This document shows, in pieces, positions 6,425-13,267 of a stretch of 13,980 nucleotides of DNA. Under the pieces are notes generated by a model. The model was not told where the DNA came from. It searched no databases and saw only the letters and a program-made list of their open reading frames with translations. How positions within the stretch are numbered: position 1 is the stretch's first letter; every line of letters begins with the position of its first letter. The DNA is from CBFGTJ01 sp965651815 (GTDB lineage Bacteria; Actinomycetota; Acidimicrobiia; Acidimicrobiales; Microtrichaceae). The stretch covers positions 1-13,980 of the forward strand of contig CBFGTJ010000076.1 of assembly GCA_965651815.1 (NCBI GenBank), read 5' to 3'. A program made the position numbers and the translations under genes.

Positions 6425-7405
6425 ATGGGGGCGATGGACGTCGCCGGAGCCCTCCACGACCTGCTCCTCCGCCACGACGGGGGCGACCCCGGGCTCGACC
6501 TCCTCGTGGCCGAGCTGGTCGAGGAGCTCGAGGCGGTCGCGGCGAGGGCCGTCGCGCTCCTCGACGAGGCGGGGCCGCGCGACGGGCCAGCCGGCGCCCC
6601 CTCGCTGCGCCTGCCGAAGGCGCGGCTCGCCGCGCTCGGGCGGTGCGAGCGCAGCGCGGTGGCGCTCGCGGACGGGGAGGACGGCGGCGCCGTCTCCACG
6701 GCGGTGCTGCTCGGCGTCGCGCACGACCGGTTCGTGATCCACCAGCTCCACGCCGGGCGGGTGCGGGAGCCGCTGGAGGACCTCCGCGAGATGCTGCTCG
6801 CCGAGGGGGAGTGGGAGCTGCTCGACGCCCTCGACCAGCTGGAGTCCTCCGACCCGGACGCGGCGCGGGCCCGGCTCGACCCGGTCGCGGCGACCGTCGC
6901 GGACGCCTGGTCGGGGATCGACGAGGAGTGGCTGCCCCGCACCCAGTCCCGCGCCACCCTGCTCCTGGCCGGTGGACGGGTGGTGTGCAGCGGCCTGGTC
7001 GACGTGGAGCTCGGCGGGCCGGCGACGGGGCTCCCCACCGTCGTGGTCGAGGTGAAGTCCGCCCGCCCGGGTGCGGACCACGTCGCCGAGGTCGGTCACT
7101 ACGCGCTGCTCGTGGCCGCCCGCGACGGACGACCTCCCGCGGCCGTGGCGAGGTGGTACCCCGGCACCGCTCCCGCCGTCGTGGAGGTGGGCGCGGGGGT
7201 CCTCGAGTCGGCCGCACGTCGCCTCGGCGACGGCATCACCGCCTGGGCGGAGCTGGTCTCGGGACGGCCGCCGCAGGAGCGCCCCGGCCCCTGGTGCGGC
7301 TGGTGCCCCGCGGCGGGGGTGTGCGAGAGCGCCCGGCGCGCGGACGGGGGGTCCAACGGGGACGGGGTCGACGGCCCGACGGTCGAGGCGGGCGGCAGGG
7401 CGTGA
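6425..7405 (+). CDS. Fe-S PD-(D/E)XK nuclease, Cas4/RecB-like
   Basis: A 326-residue protein with the full layout of the iron-sulfur branch of PD-(D/E)XK nucleases. An early cysteine, C74 (LGRCERS), is paired with a C-terminal PGPWCGWCPAAGVC cluster (C291, C294, C300; CxxCx5C), the four-cysteine pattern of Cas4 and AddB. Between them lie the nuclease core D193 (SGLVDVEL), E209 and K211 (VVVEVKS), and E222-x3-Y226 in place of QxxxY. The acidic helical stretch 110-170 is an insertion not recognised. It probably acts on DNA ends or single strands, with no helicase attached. Starts at 6425 and 6434 are equally plausible (weak G-rich Shine-Dalgarno for both). The stop overlaps the GTG of the next gene (GTGA, 7402-7405), so translation is coupled and the products probably form a complex. 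There are no cas genes nearby. Confidence 0.8.
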   Translation: MGAMDVAGALHDLLLRHDGGDPGLDLLVAELVEELEAVAARAVALLDEAGPRDGPAGAPSLRLPKARLAALGRCERSAVALADGEDGGAVSTAVLLGVAHDRFVIHQLHAGRVREPLEDLREMLLAEGEWELLDALDQLESSDPDAARARLDPVAATVADAWSGIDEEWLPRTQSRATLLLAGGRVVCSGLVDVELGGPATGLPTVVVEVKSARPGADHVAEVGHYALLVAARDGRPPAAVARWYPGTAPAVVEVGAGVLESAARRLGDGITAWAELVSGRPPQERPGPWCGWCPAAGVCESARRADGGSNGDGVDGPTVEAGGRA

Positions 7406-8337
7406 CGGGCCACCTCGACCCCGCAGCACCCACCGACCCGGCAGCGTGGCGCCGTGACCTCGCCCAGCGGGCCCGGGACCGCCTCGAGGCCGCGCTGGAG
7501 CCGATCCTCGCCGGCGGGCGGCGGGGCACGGGCGGCGAGGGGGAAGAGCCGATCGTCGTCGACGGGTTCACCCTCACGGTCCGGTGCCCGCTCCGCCTCG
7601 TGCACCCGGCGGACGACTACGTCGAGCGGACCGTCACCGTGCGCCGGCGCCTGGGGCTCCTGGCGCTGCGCCACGCCTGGGAGGACGCGCCCCCCGGCCG
7701 CGGCGACGGCGCGGCGCCCCGGCTCGCCCGCGCGGTCGACCGCGCGCTCGCGGAGCGGGAGGACTGGCCGAGCGGTCTCCGCCAGTGGTTCGACGGGCTG
7801 GGTCGCGCCGGTCGGGCCGCGGTGCGCGCCGCGGTGCTGACCTGGTGCGTCGACGTCACCCGGCTCGTCGGGCAGCCGGACGGGAAGGTCGCCAGGAAGA
7901 TCCGCTGGGCGGACCCGTTCCGCCAGCCGCGGATCGACCTCGCCGGCCGCACGCTCCGCCTCCGGGGGTCGCTCGACGCGGTGCTCCCCGACCGGGCGGA
8001 GGGCGAGCGGCTCCTCCTCCTGGGCGACGCGGTCCCCGGCGTCGCCGACCGCCTCCGCGCCGGGCACGCCGCGGTGCTGCGCTCGCTCGGCACGCGCAGC
8101 GCCCCCGAGCGGGTCTCGGTGGGGTCACCCGCGAGCGGGCACGTCGAGCGGCATCCCGTCGACGGTGCGCTGCTGGACCTGGCGGTCGACCGCATCGTCG
8201 AGGTCGTCCAGCTGCTCGCCGCCGCCGAGGAGCCGGGGCCGGTCCCGGGTCCCTGGTGCCACCACTGCCACCTGCGGCCCGACTGCCCGGAGGGCGCCGC
8301 GCACGTCGAGGCGGCACGCGCGGCCCTGCCGACCTGA
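7402..8337 (+). CDS. Partner of the Fe-S nuclease, degenerate PD-(D/E)XK
   Basis: A 311-residue protein starting at GTG 7402 inside the upstream stop (GTGA overlap), with GGCAGGG before it. The C-terminus PGPWCHHCHLRPDC (C286, C289, C295) repeats the PGPWCxxCx5C cluster of the preceding protein, and C62 (TVRCPLRL) is a candidate fourth ligand, so an Fe-S cluster is likely here too. The core region reads RGSLDAVL (D192), then LLLLGDAVPG (205-213), where the acid-x-Lys should be: D209 is followed by A and V211, no Lys. No QxxxY is visible afterwards (RAGHAAVLRS). I infer a paralogous, catalytically dead subunit, or one with a displaced active site. A helical middle (105-160) is unrecognised. 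The gene ends 16 bp before the convergent thioesterase gene with no clear terminator. Confidence 0.75.
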   Translation: MTGHLDPAAPTDPAAWRRDLAQRARDRLEAALEPILAGGRRGTGGEGEEPIVVDGFTLTVRCPLRLVHPADDYVERTVTVRRRLGLLALRHAWEDAPPGRGDGAAPRLARAVDRALAEREDWPSGLRQWFDGLGRAGRAAVRAAVLTWCVDVTRLVGQPDGKVARKIRWADPFRQPRIDLAGRTLRLRGSLDAVLPDRAEGERLLLLGDAVPGVADRLRAGHAAVLRSLGTRSAPERVSVGSPASGHVERHPVDGALLDLAVDRIVEVVQLLAAAEEPGPVPGPWCHHCHLRPDCPEGAAHVEAARAALPT

Positions 8338-8353
8338 TCGCCGGTTCCCCTGC

Positions 8354-8812
8354 TCAGTCGGTCCTCGGCGAGCCGACGATGTAGATCATGTCGCCCGTGG
8401 CGACCAGCACCGCCGAGGCGGTGCGCACCTCCACCTCGCAGAAGACGACCCGCTTGCCCCGGCGTGAGATCCAGCCCTCCGCCACGAGGTCCTCGGAGCG
8501 CACCGGCCCGAGGTACCGGACGTTCATCTCGATCGTCGAGAACGGCCGCGGCACCTCGTAGGCCGTGCCGATCGCGGGCACGACGACGGTGTCGACGAGG
8601 GTCGCGATCGCGCCGGCGTGCATGAGGCCGCTCGGCTGGTTGAGCTCCGGTCGCCACGGCAGCCGCATCCGGGCGTAGTCGCGCCGCAGCTCCTCGACCT
8701 CGATGCCCACCAAGCGGGCGAAGTGCGCCTGTTCCGGCCAGTCGCCGAACGACGACCAGCGCTGCTGGACGCTCTGCGGGAGCAGGTCGAACTCCTCCGC
8801 GCGCCACGACAT
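8354..8812 (-). CDS. PaaI-type hotdog-fold acyl-CoA thioesterase
   Basis: A 152-residue single hotdog domain, the normal size for the PaaI/YdiI-like family. The signature is LNQPSGLMHAGAIATLVDT (57-75): N58, H65, the G67 helix start and D74 correspond to the usual N...HGG...D active-site elements, here with Ala at position 66. The rest follows the fold: STIEMNVRYLGPVR (92-105) and RVVFCEVEV (121-129) are the outer strands. Such enzymes hydrolyse acyl-CoA thioesters, often aromatic or medium chain. No Shine-Dalgarno precedes the ATG at 8812; AACACT six bases before could be a weak leaderless -10. It is divergent from a thiolase, which fits a shared acyl-CoA pathway. Confidence 0.85.
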   Translation of the reverse strand: MSWRAEEFDLLPQSVQQRWSSFGDWPEQAHFARLVGIEVEELRRDYARMRLPWRPELNQPSGLMHAGAIATLVDTVVVPAIGTAYEVPRPFSTIEMNVRYLGPVRSEDLVAEGWISRRGKRVVFCEVEVRTASAVLVATGDMIYIVGSPRTD

Positions 8813-8917
8813 CCCCGAAGTGTTGCAGGTTCGACGGCGCCACTACGGTGGGACCGTCCACCTGCCCCGGAACGTCGCCGCGACGATCCCCAGCCGGGGC
8901 GATCACCGGAGGTTCCG
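8813..8917. promoter_or_regulatory. Divergent thioesterase/thiolase promoter region
   Basis: 105 bp between two divergent acyl-CoA genes. For the thiolase, TTGCAG (8823-8828) and TACGGT (8844-8849), 15 bp apart, form a weak -35/-10 pair, and GGAGG (8908-8912) is a clear ribosome-binding site 5 nt before the ATG at 8918. No palindrome resembling the KstR-like site further right is seen here. Confidence 0.35.
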
Positions 8918-10066
8918 ATGGCCGAGGCCTACATCATCGACGCCGTCCGCACGCCCGTCGGCCGCCGAGGCGGCGCGCTCGCCAACGAGCACCCCGCGGA
9001 CCTCGGGGCGCACGTCCTGAACGCCCTCGTCGACCGCACCGGGATCGATCCCGCACGGGTGGAGGACGTGGTCTTCGGCTGCCTCGACACCATCGGCTCG
9101 CAGGCCGGCGACATCGCCCGCACCTGCTGGCTCGCCGCCGGGCTGCCCGAGGAGGTCCCCGGCACCACCGTCGACCGGCAGTGCGGGTCCTCGCAGCAGG
9201 CCGTGCACTTCGCCGCCCAGGGCGTCATGTCCGGCACCCAGGACCTCGTCGTCGCCGGTGGCGTGCAGAACATGTCGACCTTCCCGATCTCCTCGGCCAT
9301 GACCGCCGGCGAGGCGTACGGCGTCGCCGACCCCTTCACCGGCTCGACCGGCTGGGTCAAGCGGTACGGCACCCAGGAGGTCAGCCAGTTCGTCGGCGCC
9401 GAGATGATCGCCCGCGAGTGGGACATCAGCCGTGAGGAGATGGAGGCGTTCGCGGTCCAGTCCCACGAGCGCGCCATCGCCGCCCGCGCCGAGGGCCGCT
9501 TCGACAACGAGATCGTCCCCTACGGCGAGTTCAGCCAGGACGAGGGCCCCCGGGAGCCGAACCTCGAGAAGATCCGCTCGCTGCCGCCGCTGTCGGAGGG
9601 CGGGCGGATCACCGCGGCCGTCTCGTCGCAGATCTCCGACGCCGCCGCCGCGATGCTGATCGCGTCCGAGCGCGCCGTCGACGAGCTCGGCCTGAAGCCC
9701 CGGGCGCGCATCCACCACCTGTCGGTGCGCGGCGAGGACCCGATCCGCATGCTCACCGCGCCGATCCCCGCGACCCGCTGGGCCCTCGAGAAGACCGGCA
9801 TGACCCTCGACGACATCGACCTCGTCGAGATCAACGAGGCGTTCGCCTCGGTGGTCCTCGCGTGGGCCAGGGAGCTCGACGCCGACATGTCGAAGGTGAA
9901 CGTCAACGGCGGTGCCATCGCGCTGGGCCACCCCCTCGGCGCGACGGGCGTCCGGCTGATGACGACGATGCTGAACGAGCTCGAGCGCACCGGCGGCCGC
10001 TACGGCCTGCAGACGATGTGCGAGGGCGGCGGCCAGGCGAACGTCACGATCATCGAGCGGCTCTGA
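8918..10066 (+). CDS. Acetyl-CoA C-acyltransferase (thiolase)
   Basis: A 382-residue thiolase of the common tetrameric, degradative/FadA-like type. All catalytic motifs are present: the nucleophile C89 in VDRQCGSSQQA, NEAF (306-309), GHPLGATG (337-344) with H338, and the second catalytic C368 in MCEGGGQAN (the usual CxGGGxGxA with Ala in place of one Gly). It would cleave 3-ketoacyl-CoA with CoA, or run the reverse condensation; chain or ring specificity cannot be read. The ATG at 8918 has GGAGG 5 nt upstream, and the MAEAYIIDAVRTPVGR N-terminus is the family start, so the 100-residue upstream extension of the frame is not coding. It is divergent from a thioesterase; no 3-hydroxyacyl-CoA dehydrogenase or hydratase is adjacent. 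Confidence 0.93.
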   Translation: MAEAYIIDAVRTPVGRRGGALANEHPADLGAHVLNALVDRTGIDPARVEDVVFGCLDTIGSQAGDIARTCWLAAGLPEEVPGTTVDRQCGSSQQAVHFAAQGVMSGTQDLVVAGGVQNMSTFPISSAMTAGEAYGVADPFTGSTGWVKRYGTQEVSQFVGAEMIAREWDISREEMEAFAVQSHERAIAARAEGRFDNEIVPYGEFSQDEGPREPNLEKIRSLPPLSEGGRITAAVSSQISDAAAAMLIASERAVDELGLKPRARIHHLSVRGEDPIRMLTAPIPATRWALEKTGMTLDDIDLVEINEAFASVVLAWARELDADMSKVNVNGGAIALGHPLGATGVRLMTTMLNELERTGGRYGLQTMCEGGGQANVTIIERL

Positions 10067-10079
10067 GCAGCTGACGCGC

Positions 10080-10139
10080 GGCGGGTCGACCCGCCCTGCG
10101 GCTGACCCGCGCTGCGGCTGACCCGCGCCGGGGGCGCGG
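10080..10139. repeat. 16-bp tandem repeats and hairpin after the thiolase
   Basis: gacccgcCctgcggct (10088-10103), gacccgcGctgcggct (10104-10119) and a partial gacccgc (10120-10126) form a 16-bp-period array. It begins inside a perfect 16-bp palindrome (10080-10095, core GCGGGTCGACCCGC), so one GCGGGTC arm can pair with any of three GACCCGC arms. A further CCGCGC/GCGCGG hairpin (10123-10138) follows. The block lies between convergent thiolase and sulfotransferase genes and probably terminates both. Each unit carries a TGA in ctgac. Confidence 0.75.
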
Positions 10140-10157
10140 CCGGCCGGCGCGGGCGGC

Positions 10158-11078
10158 TCAGCGACCGAGGGTCGAGCGGATGCGCCGGCCCACCTGCTTG
10201 CGGCGGATGCTGCGCGGATCGCGCAGCAGCTCGCTGCCGTGCTCCCTCGCGAGCGTGATCGCACGCCGCAGCCGCCCGATGCGGCGGGGACCCGCGGCCA
10301 GCTCCGGGCGGTAGCCGAGCGCCACCATCGCGTCGTAGCAGTACTCCTCGATCCGTCGCTGCCGGTCCTCGGGCAGCGACCGGCGCCACGCGTCGAGCCG
10401 CTCGGGGTCACCCGGGAACCGCTCGATCAGCCCCGCCACCGGCTCGGTGGACAGGCCCACCGACGCGAAGGCCCACTCCAGGGTCGGGGCGGGGTCGCGG
10501 GCCATGTCGACCAGGTCGACGACCCGGTAGCGCTCGTCGTCGTCCACGTGGTCGAGGATCCAGCGCGCGTGGGTGTTCCAGTAGACGGCGCTGTACTCGA
10601 GCGAGTGGTCGAACTTCTTCGACTGGGACGCCACGACGCCCCGCGGGTCCCGCGTGAGGACCAGGAACCTCGAGTCGGGCCAGTGCTCGAGCAGTGTCGG
10701 CACCAGCTCGATGCGCAGCATCTTGTTGCCCCAGTGCGTGGTGCCCTCGAGCGACCGGAAGATCGCCTCGCAGATCGAGGCCCAGCCCGGTCGGGCCCGG
10801 TTCGCCTCCACCGCCCGCTCCACGACGTCAGCGCGGTCCAGCAGACCGAACAGCTCGGTGTTGCTCGGGTCGTCGATGCCGTCGCGCAGCTCCGCGAAGA
10901 ACCGGGCCATGTCGTCGCGGTCGTGGAGCCGGTCCTCCCAGCGGCGGTGGATCGCGATGCCCTCCACCGGCAGCTTGGACTCGTAGCCCATCGACATGTC
11001 GGGGTGGGACGCGCAGAGGTCGAACACCCAGCTCGTTCCGCTCCTTGACGTCCCCACGACGAAGAGTGCCGGTGGCAT
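10158..11078 (-). CDS. PAPS-dependent sulfotransferase family protein
   Basis: A 306-residue soluble protein of the Sulfotransfer_3 type. The 5'-phosphosulfate-binding loop is VVGTSRSGTSWV (7-18) and the 3'-phosphate-binding motif is LTRDPRGVVASQ (141-152), both in their normal order and spacing. The C-terminal region has WRRSLPEDRQRRIEEYCYDAMVALGY, typical of this group, followed by a basic tail (RRKQVGRRIRSTLGR) that may contact membrane or acidic acceptor. It transfers sulfate from PAPS to an unknown acceptor, likely a glycan, glycolipid or sterol-like lipid. The ATG at 11078 has a GAGGGGG ribosome-binding site. TATGCT (11114-11119, minus strand) is a possible -10. It is divergent from the GT-like gene. 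Confidence 0.9.
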   Translation of the reverse strand: MPPALFVVGTSRSGTSWVFDLCASHPDMSMGYESKLPVEGIAIHRRWEDRLHDRDDMARFFAELRDGIDDPSNTELFGLLDRADVVERAVEANRARPGWASICEAIFRSLEGTTHWGNKMLRIELVPTLLEHWPDSRFLVLTRDPRGVVASQSKKFDHSLEYSAVYWNTHARWILDHVDDDERYRVVDLVDMARDPAPTLEWAFASVGLSTEPVAGLIERFPGDPERLDAWRRSLPEDRQRRIEEYCYDAMVALGYRPELAAGPRRIGRLRRAITLAREHGSELLRDPRSIRRKQVGRRIRSTLGR

Positions 11079-11225
11079 TGCGTTCGTCCCCCTCTGGTGC
11101 CCTGGAGCCGCCGAGCATACGGGTGGCCGGCCGGGTCGGCTTCCGCCCGAACCTCAACTCGGGGTGCCGCGGGCCGATACGCATGGTGCCCCGCTGTGGA
11201 GCCGCGGCCCGTGGGCACCCCGCAG

Positions 11226-11954
11226 ATGTCCGACCTCCACCCCTCCCCCCACGTCCACCACGCCCAGCTCGACGACCCCTACGTCACGAGGGTCGTGCAC
11301 CGGCGCGCCGCGCCCCCTGCGCTGCGGCTCCTCACGGGCGCGGCCGGCATCTCGACGAGCGTCGGGGTGGTCGTGCCGATGGGCGGGTCCGCGGGCCAGC
11401 CGTTCGTCGACGGGCTCCGCGGCTGGGACGCCAGGGGGTTGCGTCTGGAGGTGCTCGTCGTCGAGCACCCGGACGACACCGCCCGGCCGGTCCTGCGCGA
11501 CCGGCTCTCGCGCTCCGGACGGTCCTGGAGGGTGGTGGAGCGCCCGCTCGGGGGTCGCGTCGCCGCGCTCGCCGCGGCGGCCGAGGCGGCCGAGCAGGAG
11601 TTCCTGTTGATCCCCTCGAGCGGCGAGGTGCCCTACGAGGCCGTGCCCGAGGCGCTGTCGATGATGTGGACCGAGGGGTGCGACGCCGCGATGCTCGAGC
11701 GGCAGCCCACGCAGGTGCACGAGCTCGCCGCGATCGGGGACCCCTGCGCGCAGCTCGCCGCGTGGCTCGGCCTGCACGGTCCGGCCGTGCCCGGACGCCT
11801 CGTGGTGCTGCGGCGCTGGGTCGCGCGCTGGCTGCTCAACGAGCTGACGCGGGCGATCGATCCGGGGGAGGAGCTCGCGGACCGCGCCCGGCTGCTCGGC
11901 ATCGGCATCGTGCGGCTGGACGCGCGGGCCGAACCACGCGTGCTCGACAGCTGA
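11226..11954 (+). CDS. Degenerate GT-A/GT2-like protein
   Basis: A 242-residue soluble protein with the outline of a GT-A fold but without clear catalytic residues. SVGVVVPMGG (45-54) resembles the first nucleotide-binding strand, LRLEVLVVEHPDD (72-84) the second, and ERPLGGRVAALAAAAEAAEQEFLLIPSSGEVP (105-136) follows the GT2 pattern up to the metal-binding DxD, which here reads SSG (131-133). PYEAVPEALSMMWTEGCDAAMLE and the C-terminal VVLRRWV...ELADRARLLGI also look GT2-like. I infer an inactive or divergent glycosyltransferase. An in-frame GTG at 11211 with GGAG 9 nt upstream is an equally plausible start. Its divergence from a sulfotransferase suggests a shared glycan or glycolipid role. 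Confidence 0.5.
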   Translation: MSDLHPSPHVHHAQLDDPYVTRVVHRRAAPPALRLLTGAAGISTSVGVVVPMGGSAGQPFVDGLRGWDARGLRLEVLVVEHPDDTARPVLRDRLSRSGRSWRVVERPLGGRVAALAAAAEAAEQEFLLIPSSGEVPYEAVPEALSMMWTEGCDAAMLERQPTQVHELAAIGDPCAQLAAWLGLHGPAVPGRLVVLRRWVARWLLNELTRAIDPGEELADRARLLGIGIVRLDARAEPRVLDS

Positions 11955-11983
11955 GCCGCACGGCACGGGCGGCGCGACCGCGG

Positions 11984-12001
11984 ACTGGAACGCGTTCCAG
12001 T
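11984..12001. promoter_or_regulatory. KstR-like TetR operator palindrome
   Basis: ACTGGAACGCGTTCCAGT is a perfect 18-bp palindrome. Its core TGGAACGCGTTCCA fits TnnAACnnGTTnnA, the published binding consensus of KstR, the TetR-family repressor of sterol catabolism in mycobacteria and rhodococci. It lies 21 bp before the GTG of the acyl-CoA dehydrogenase and would cover the -35 position of the TACGCT promoter. Other FadE-linked TetR repressors use similar sites, so the cognate regulator is inferred. Confidence 0.7.
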
Positions 12002-12010
12002 TCCGTGACC

Positions 12011-12016
12011 TACGCT
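12011..12016 (+). promoter_or_regulatory. -10 hexamer for a leaderless FadE transcript
   Basis: TACGCT fits TANNNT and is followed by six bases and then the GTG at 12023, so the transcript would start at the start codon. There is no Shine-Dalgarno before that codon. The -35 window falls inside the operator palindrome at 11984-12001. Confidence 0.5.
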
Positions 12017-12022
12017 GCCGCC

Positions 12023-13252
12023 GTGGACTTCGAGGACACGGAGGAGCTCGCGTCGTTCCGGGCCGAGGTGCGCGCCTTCCTCGACGAGCACGCCGAGCTG
12101 CGGCGCGGCGACGACCGGGACTGGTCGCGCCACGGCGCCGCCACCGACCCGGCCGTGGCGGCCGAGTACCGCGAGCGGTGCCGGCAGTGGCAGAAGCTGC
12201 TCTACGACTCCGGTTGGGCGGGGCTCACCTGGCCCGAGCGGTTCGGGGGCCGCGGGTTGACCGCCGCCCACCAGGTCGTGTTCAACCAGGAGCTCGCCCG
12301 CTACGACGCCACCTCGGGCTTCATCGGCGCCGCCCAGGCGCTGGTGGGGCCGACGCTCATGGCGCACGGCTCGCCCGAGCAGCAGGAGCGCTACCTCGGG
12401 CCGCTGCTCTCCGGCGAGGAGTGGTGGTGCCAGCTGTTCTCCGAGCCCGGCGCCGGCTCCGACCTCGCCGCGCTCGCGACCCGCGCGGTGCGCGACGGCG
12501 ACGAGTGGGTGGTCAACGGGCAGAAGGTGTGGACCTCGAGCGCGCAGCACGCCGACTTCGGCATCCTGCTCGCCCGCACCGATCCCGACGCCCCCAAGCA
12601 CGAGGGCATCACGTTCTTCATCGTCGACATGCGCAGCCCCGGCATCGAGGTGCGGCCGCTCGTGCAGGCGCAGGGCGTCGCGCACTTCAACGAGGTGTTC
12701 CTCACCGACGTGCGCATCCCGCACGAGAACGTCGTGGGCGAGGTCGGCGGCGGCTGGAAGGTCGCCCGGACGACGTTGCGCAGCGAGAGCTCGATGATCT
12801 CCGGTGCCGGTCAGGCGACGACCTTCGACGCCGTGCTGTCGACCGCGAGGCGCTGCGGGCGCACCGACGACCCGATCGTGCGCCAGGAGCTGGCCAGGGT
12901 CTGGACCGACGAGCACGTGCTGCGCTGGATGGGCTGGCGGACCCAGACCGCGGTGATGACCGGGCGCAAGGAGCTGGCGCTGCACGGGTCGCTGCTCAAG
13001 AACTTCTTCACCCGGGCGCTGCGCCGCCGGGTGGAGCTCGGCCTGGCCATCGAGGGCGCCGAGGGGATGCTGTGGGCGGACGCGGAGGGCGAGGGCTTCT
13101 GGCAGTACCAGTGCCTGAACCAGTTCGCGTCGCGCATCGGTGGGGGGACCGAGGAGGTGCACCGCAACAACCTGGGGGAGCAGGCGCTCGGCCTGCCCCG
13201 GGAGCCGGCGGTGGACCGCGACGTGCCGTGGTCGGCGACGCGGCGTTCGTGA
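12023..13252 (+). CDS. Acyl-CoA dehydrogenase, FadE type
   Basis: A 409-residue flavoprotein of normal length for one ACAD subunit. The N-terminal helical domain begins MDFEDTEELASFRAEVRAFL; WAGLTWPERFGGRGL (65-79) and LFSEPGAGSDLA (138-149) are family signatures, WVVNGQKVWTSSA (162-174) forms the FAD-contacting strand, and RIGGGTEEVHRNNLGEQALGLPREP (371-395) the C-terminal segment. Where many short-chain ACADs have YEGT with the catalytic Glu, this has GGGT (373-376), as in several mycobacterial steroid-type FadE subunits; the base may lie elsewhere or on a partner. It introduces a 2,3-double bond into an acyl-CoA. GTG 12023 gives the standard N-terminus; GTG 12005 would add six residues. 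The KstR-like operator just upstream suggests control by a lipid or sterol-derived CoA ester. Confidence 0.92.
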   Translation: MDFEDTEELASFRAEVRAFLDEHAELRRGDDRDWSRHGAATDPAVAAEYRERCRQWQKLLYDSGWAGLTWPERFGGRGLTAAHQVVFNQELARYDATSGFIGAAQALVGPTLMAHGSPEQQERYLGPLLSGEEWWCQLFSEPGAGSDLAALATRAVRDGDEWVVNGQKVWTSSAQHADFGILLARTDPDAPKHEGITFFIVDMRSPGIEVRPLVQAQGVAHFNEVFLTDVRIPHENVVGEVGGGWKVARTTLRSESSMISGAGQATTFDAVLSTARRCGRTDDPIVRQELARVWTDEHVLRWMGWRTQTAVMTGRKELALHGSLLKNFFTRALRRRVELGLAIEGAEGMLWADAEGEGFWQYQCLNQFASRIGGGTEEVHRNNLGEQALGLPREPAVDRDVPWSATRRS

Positions 13253-13267
13253 ACGATCCCCGCCTCC

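Noticed and set aside
6334..7401. Upstream extension of the second nuclease frame
   Set aside because: It runs through the first nuclease gene in another frame with Arg/Gly-rich sequence; the GTG at 7402 with a GTGA overlap is the natural start.
6425..7405. The first nuclease as a CRISPR Cas4
   Set aside because: No cas1, cas2 or repeat array is in the window, and the protein is longer than Cas4 with a large acidic helical insertion.
10019..10045. Thiolase C-terminal CEGGGQAN as a damaged active site
   Set aside because: The catalytic Cys is present, and Ala in this glycine loop occurs among thiolases. All other motifs are intact.
10080..10139. Period-16 repeats as a minimal CRISPR array
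   Set aside because: The units are directly adjacent, with no spacers, and only two and a half copies exist.
10694..12022. Frame open upstream of FadE, suggesting a much longer fusion protein
   Set aside because: The upstream part overlaps the sulfotransferase and GT-like genes, is Arg/Pro-rich and featureless, and an operator and promoter lie right before the normal FadE start.
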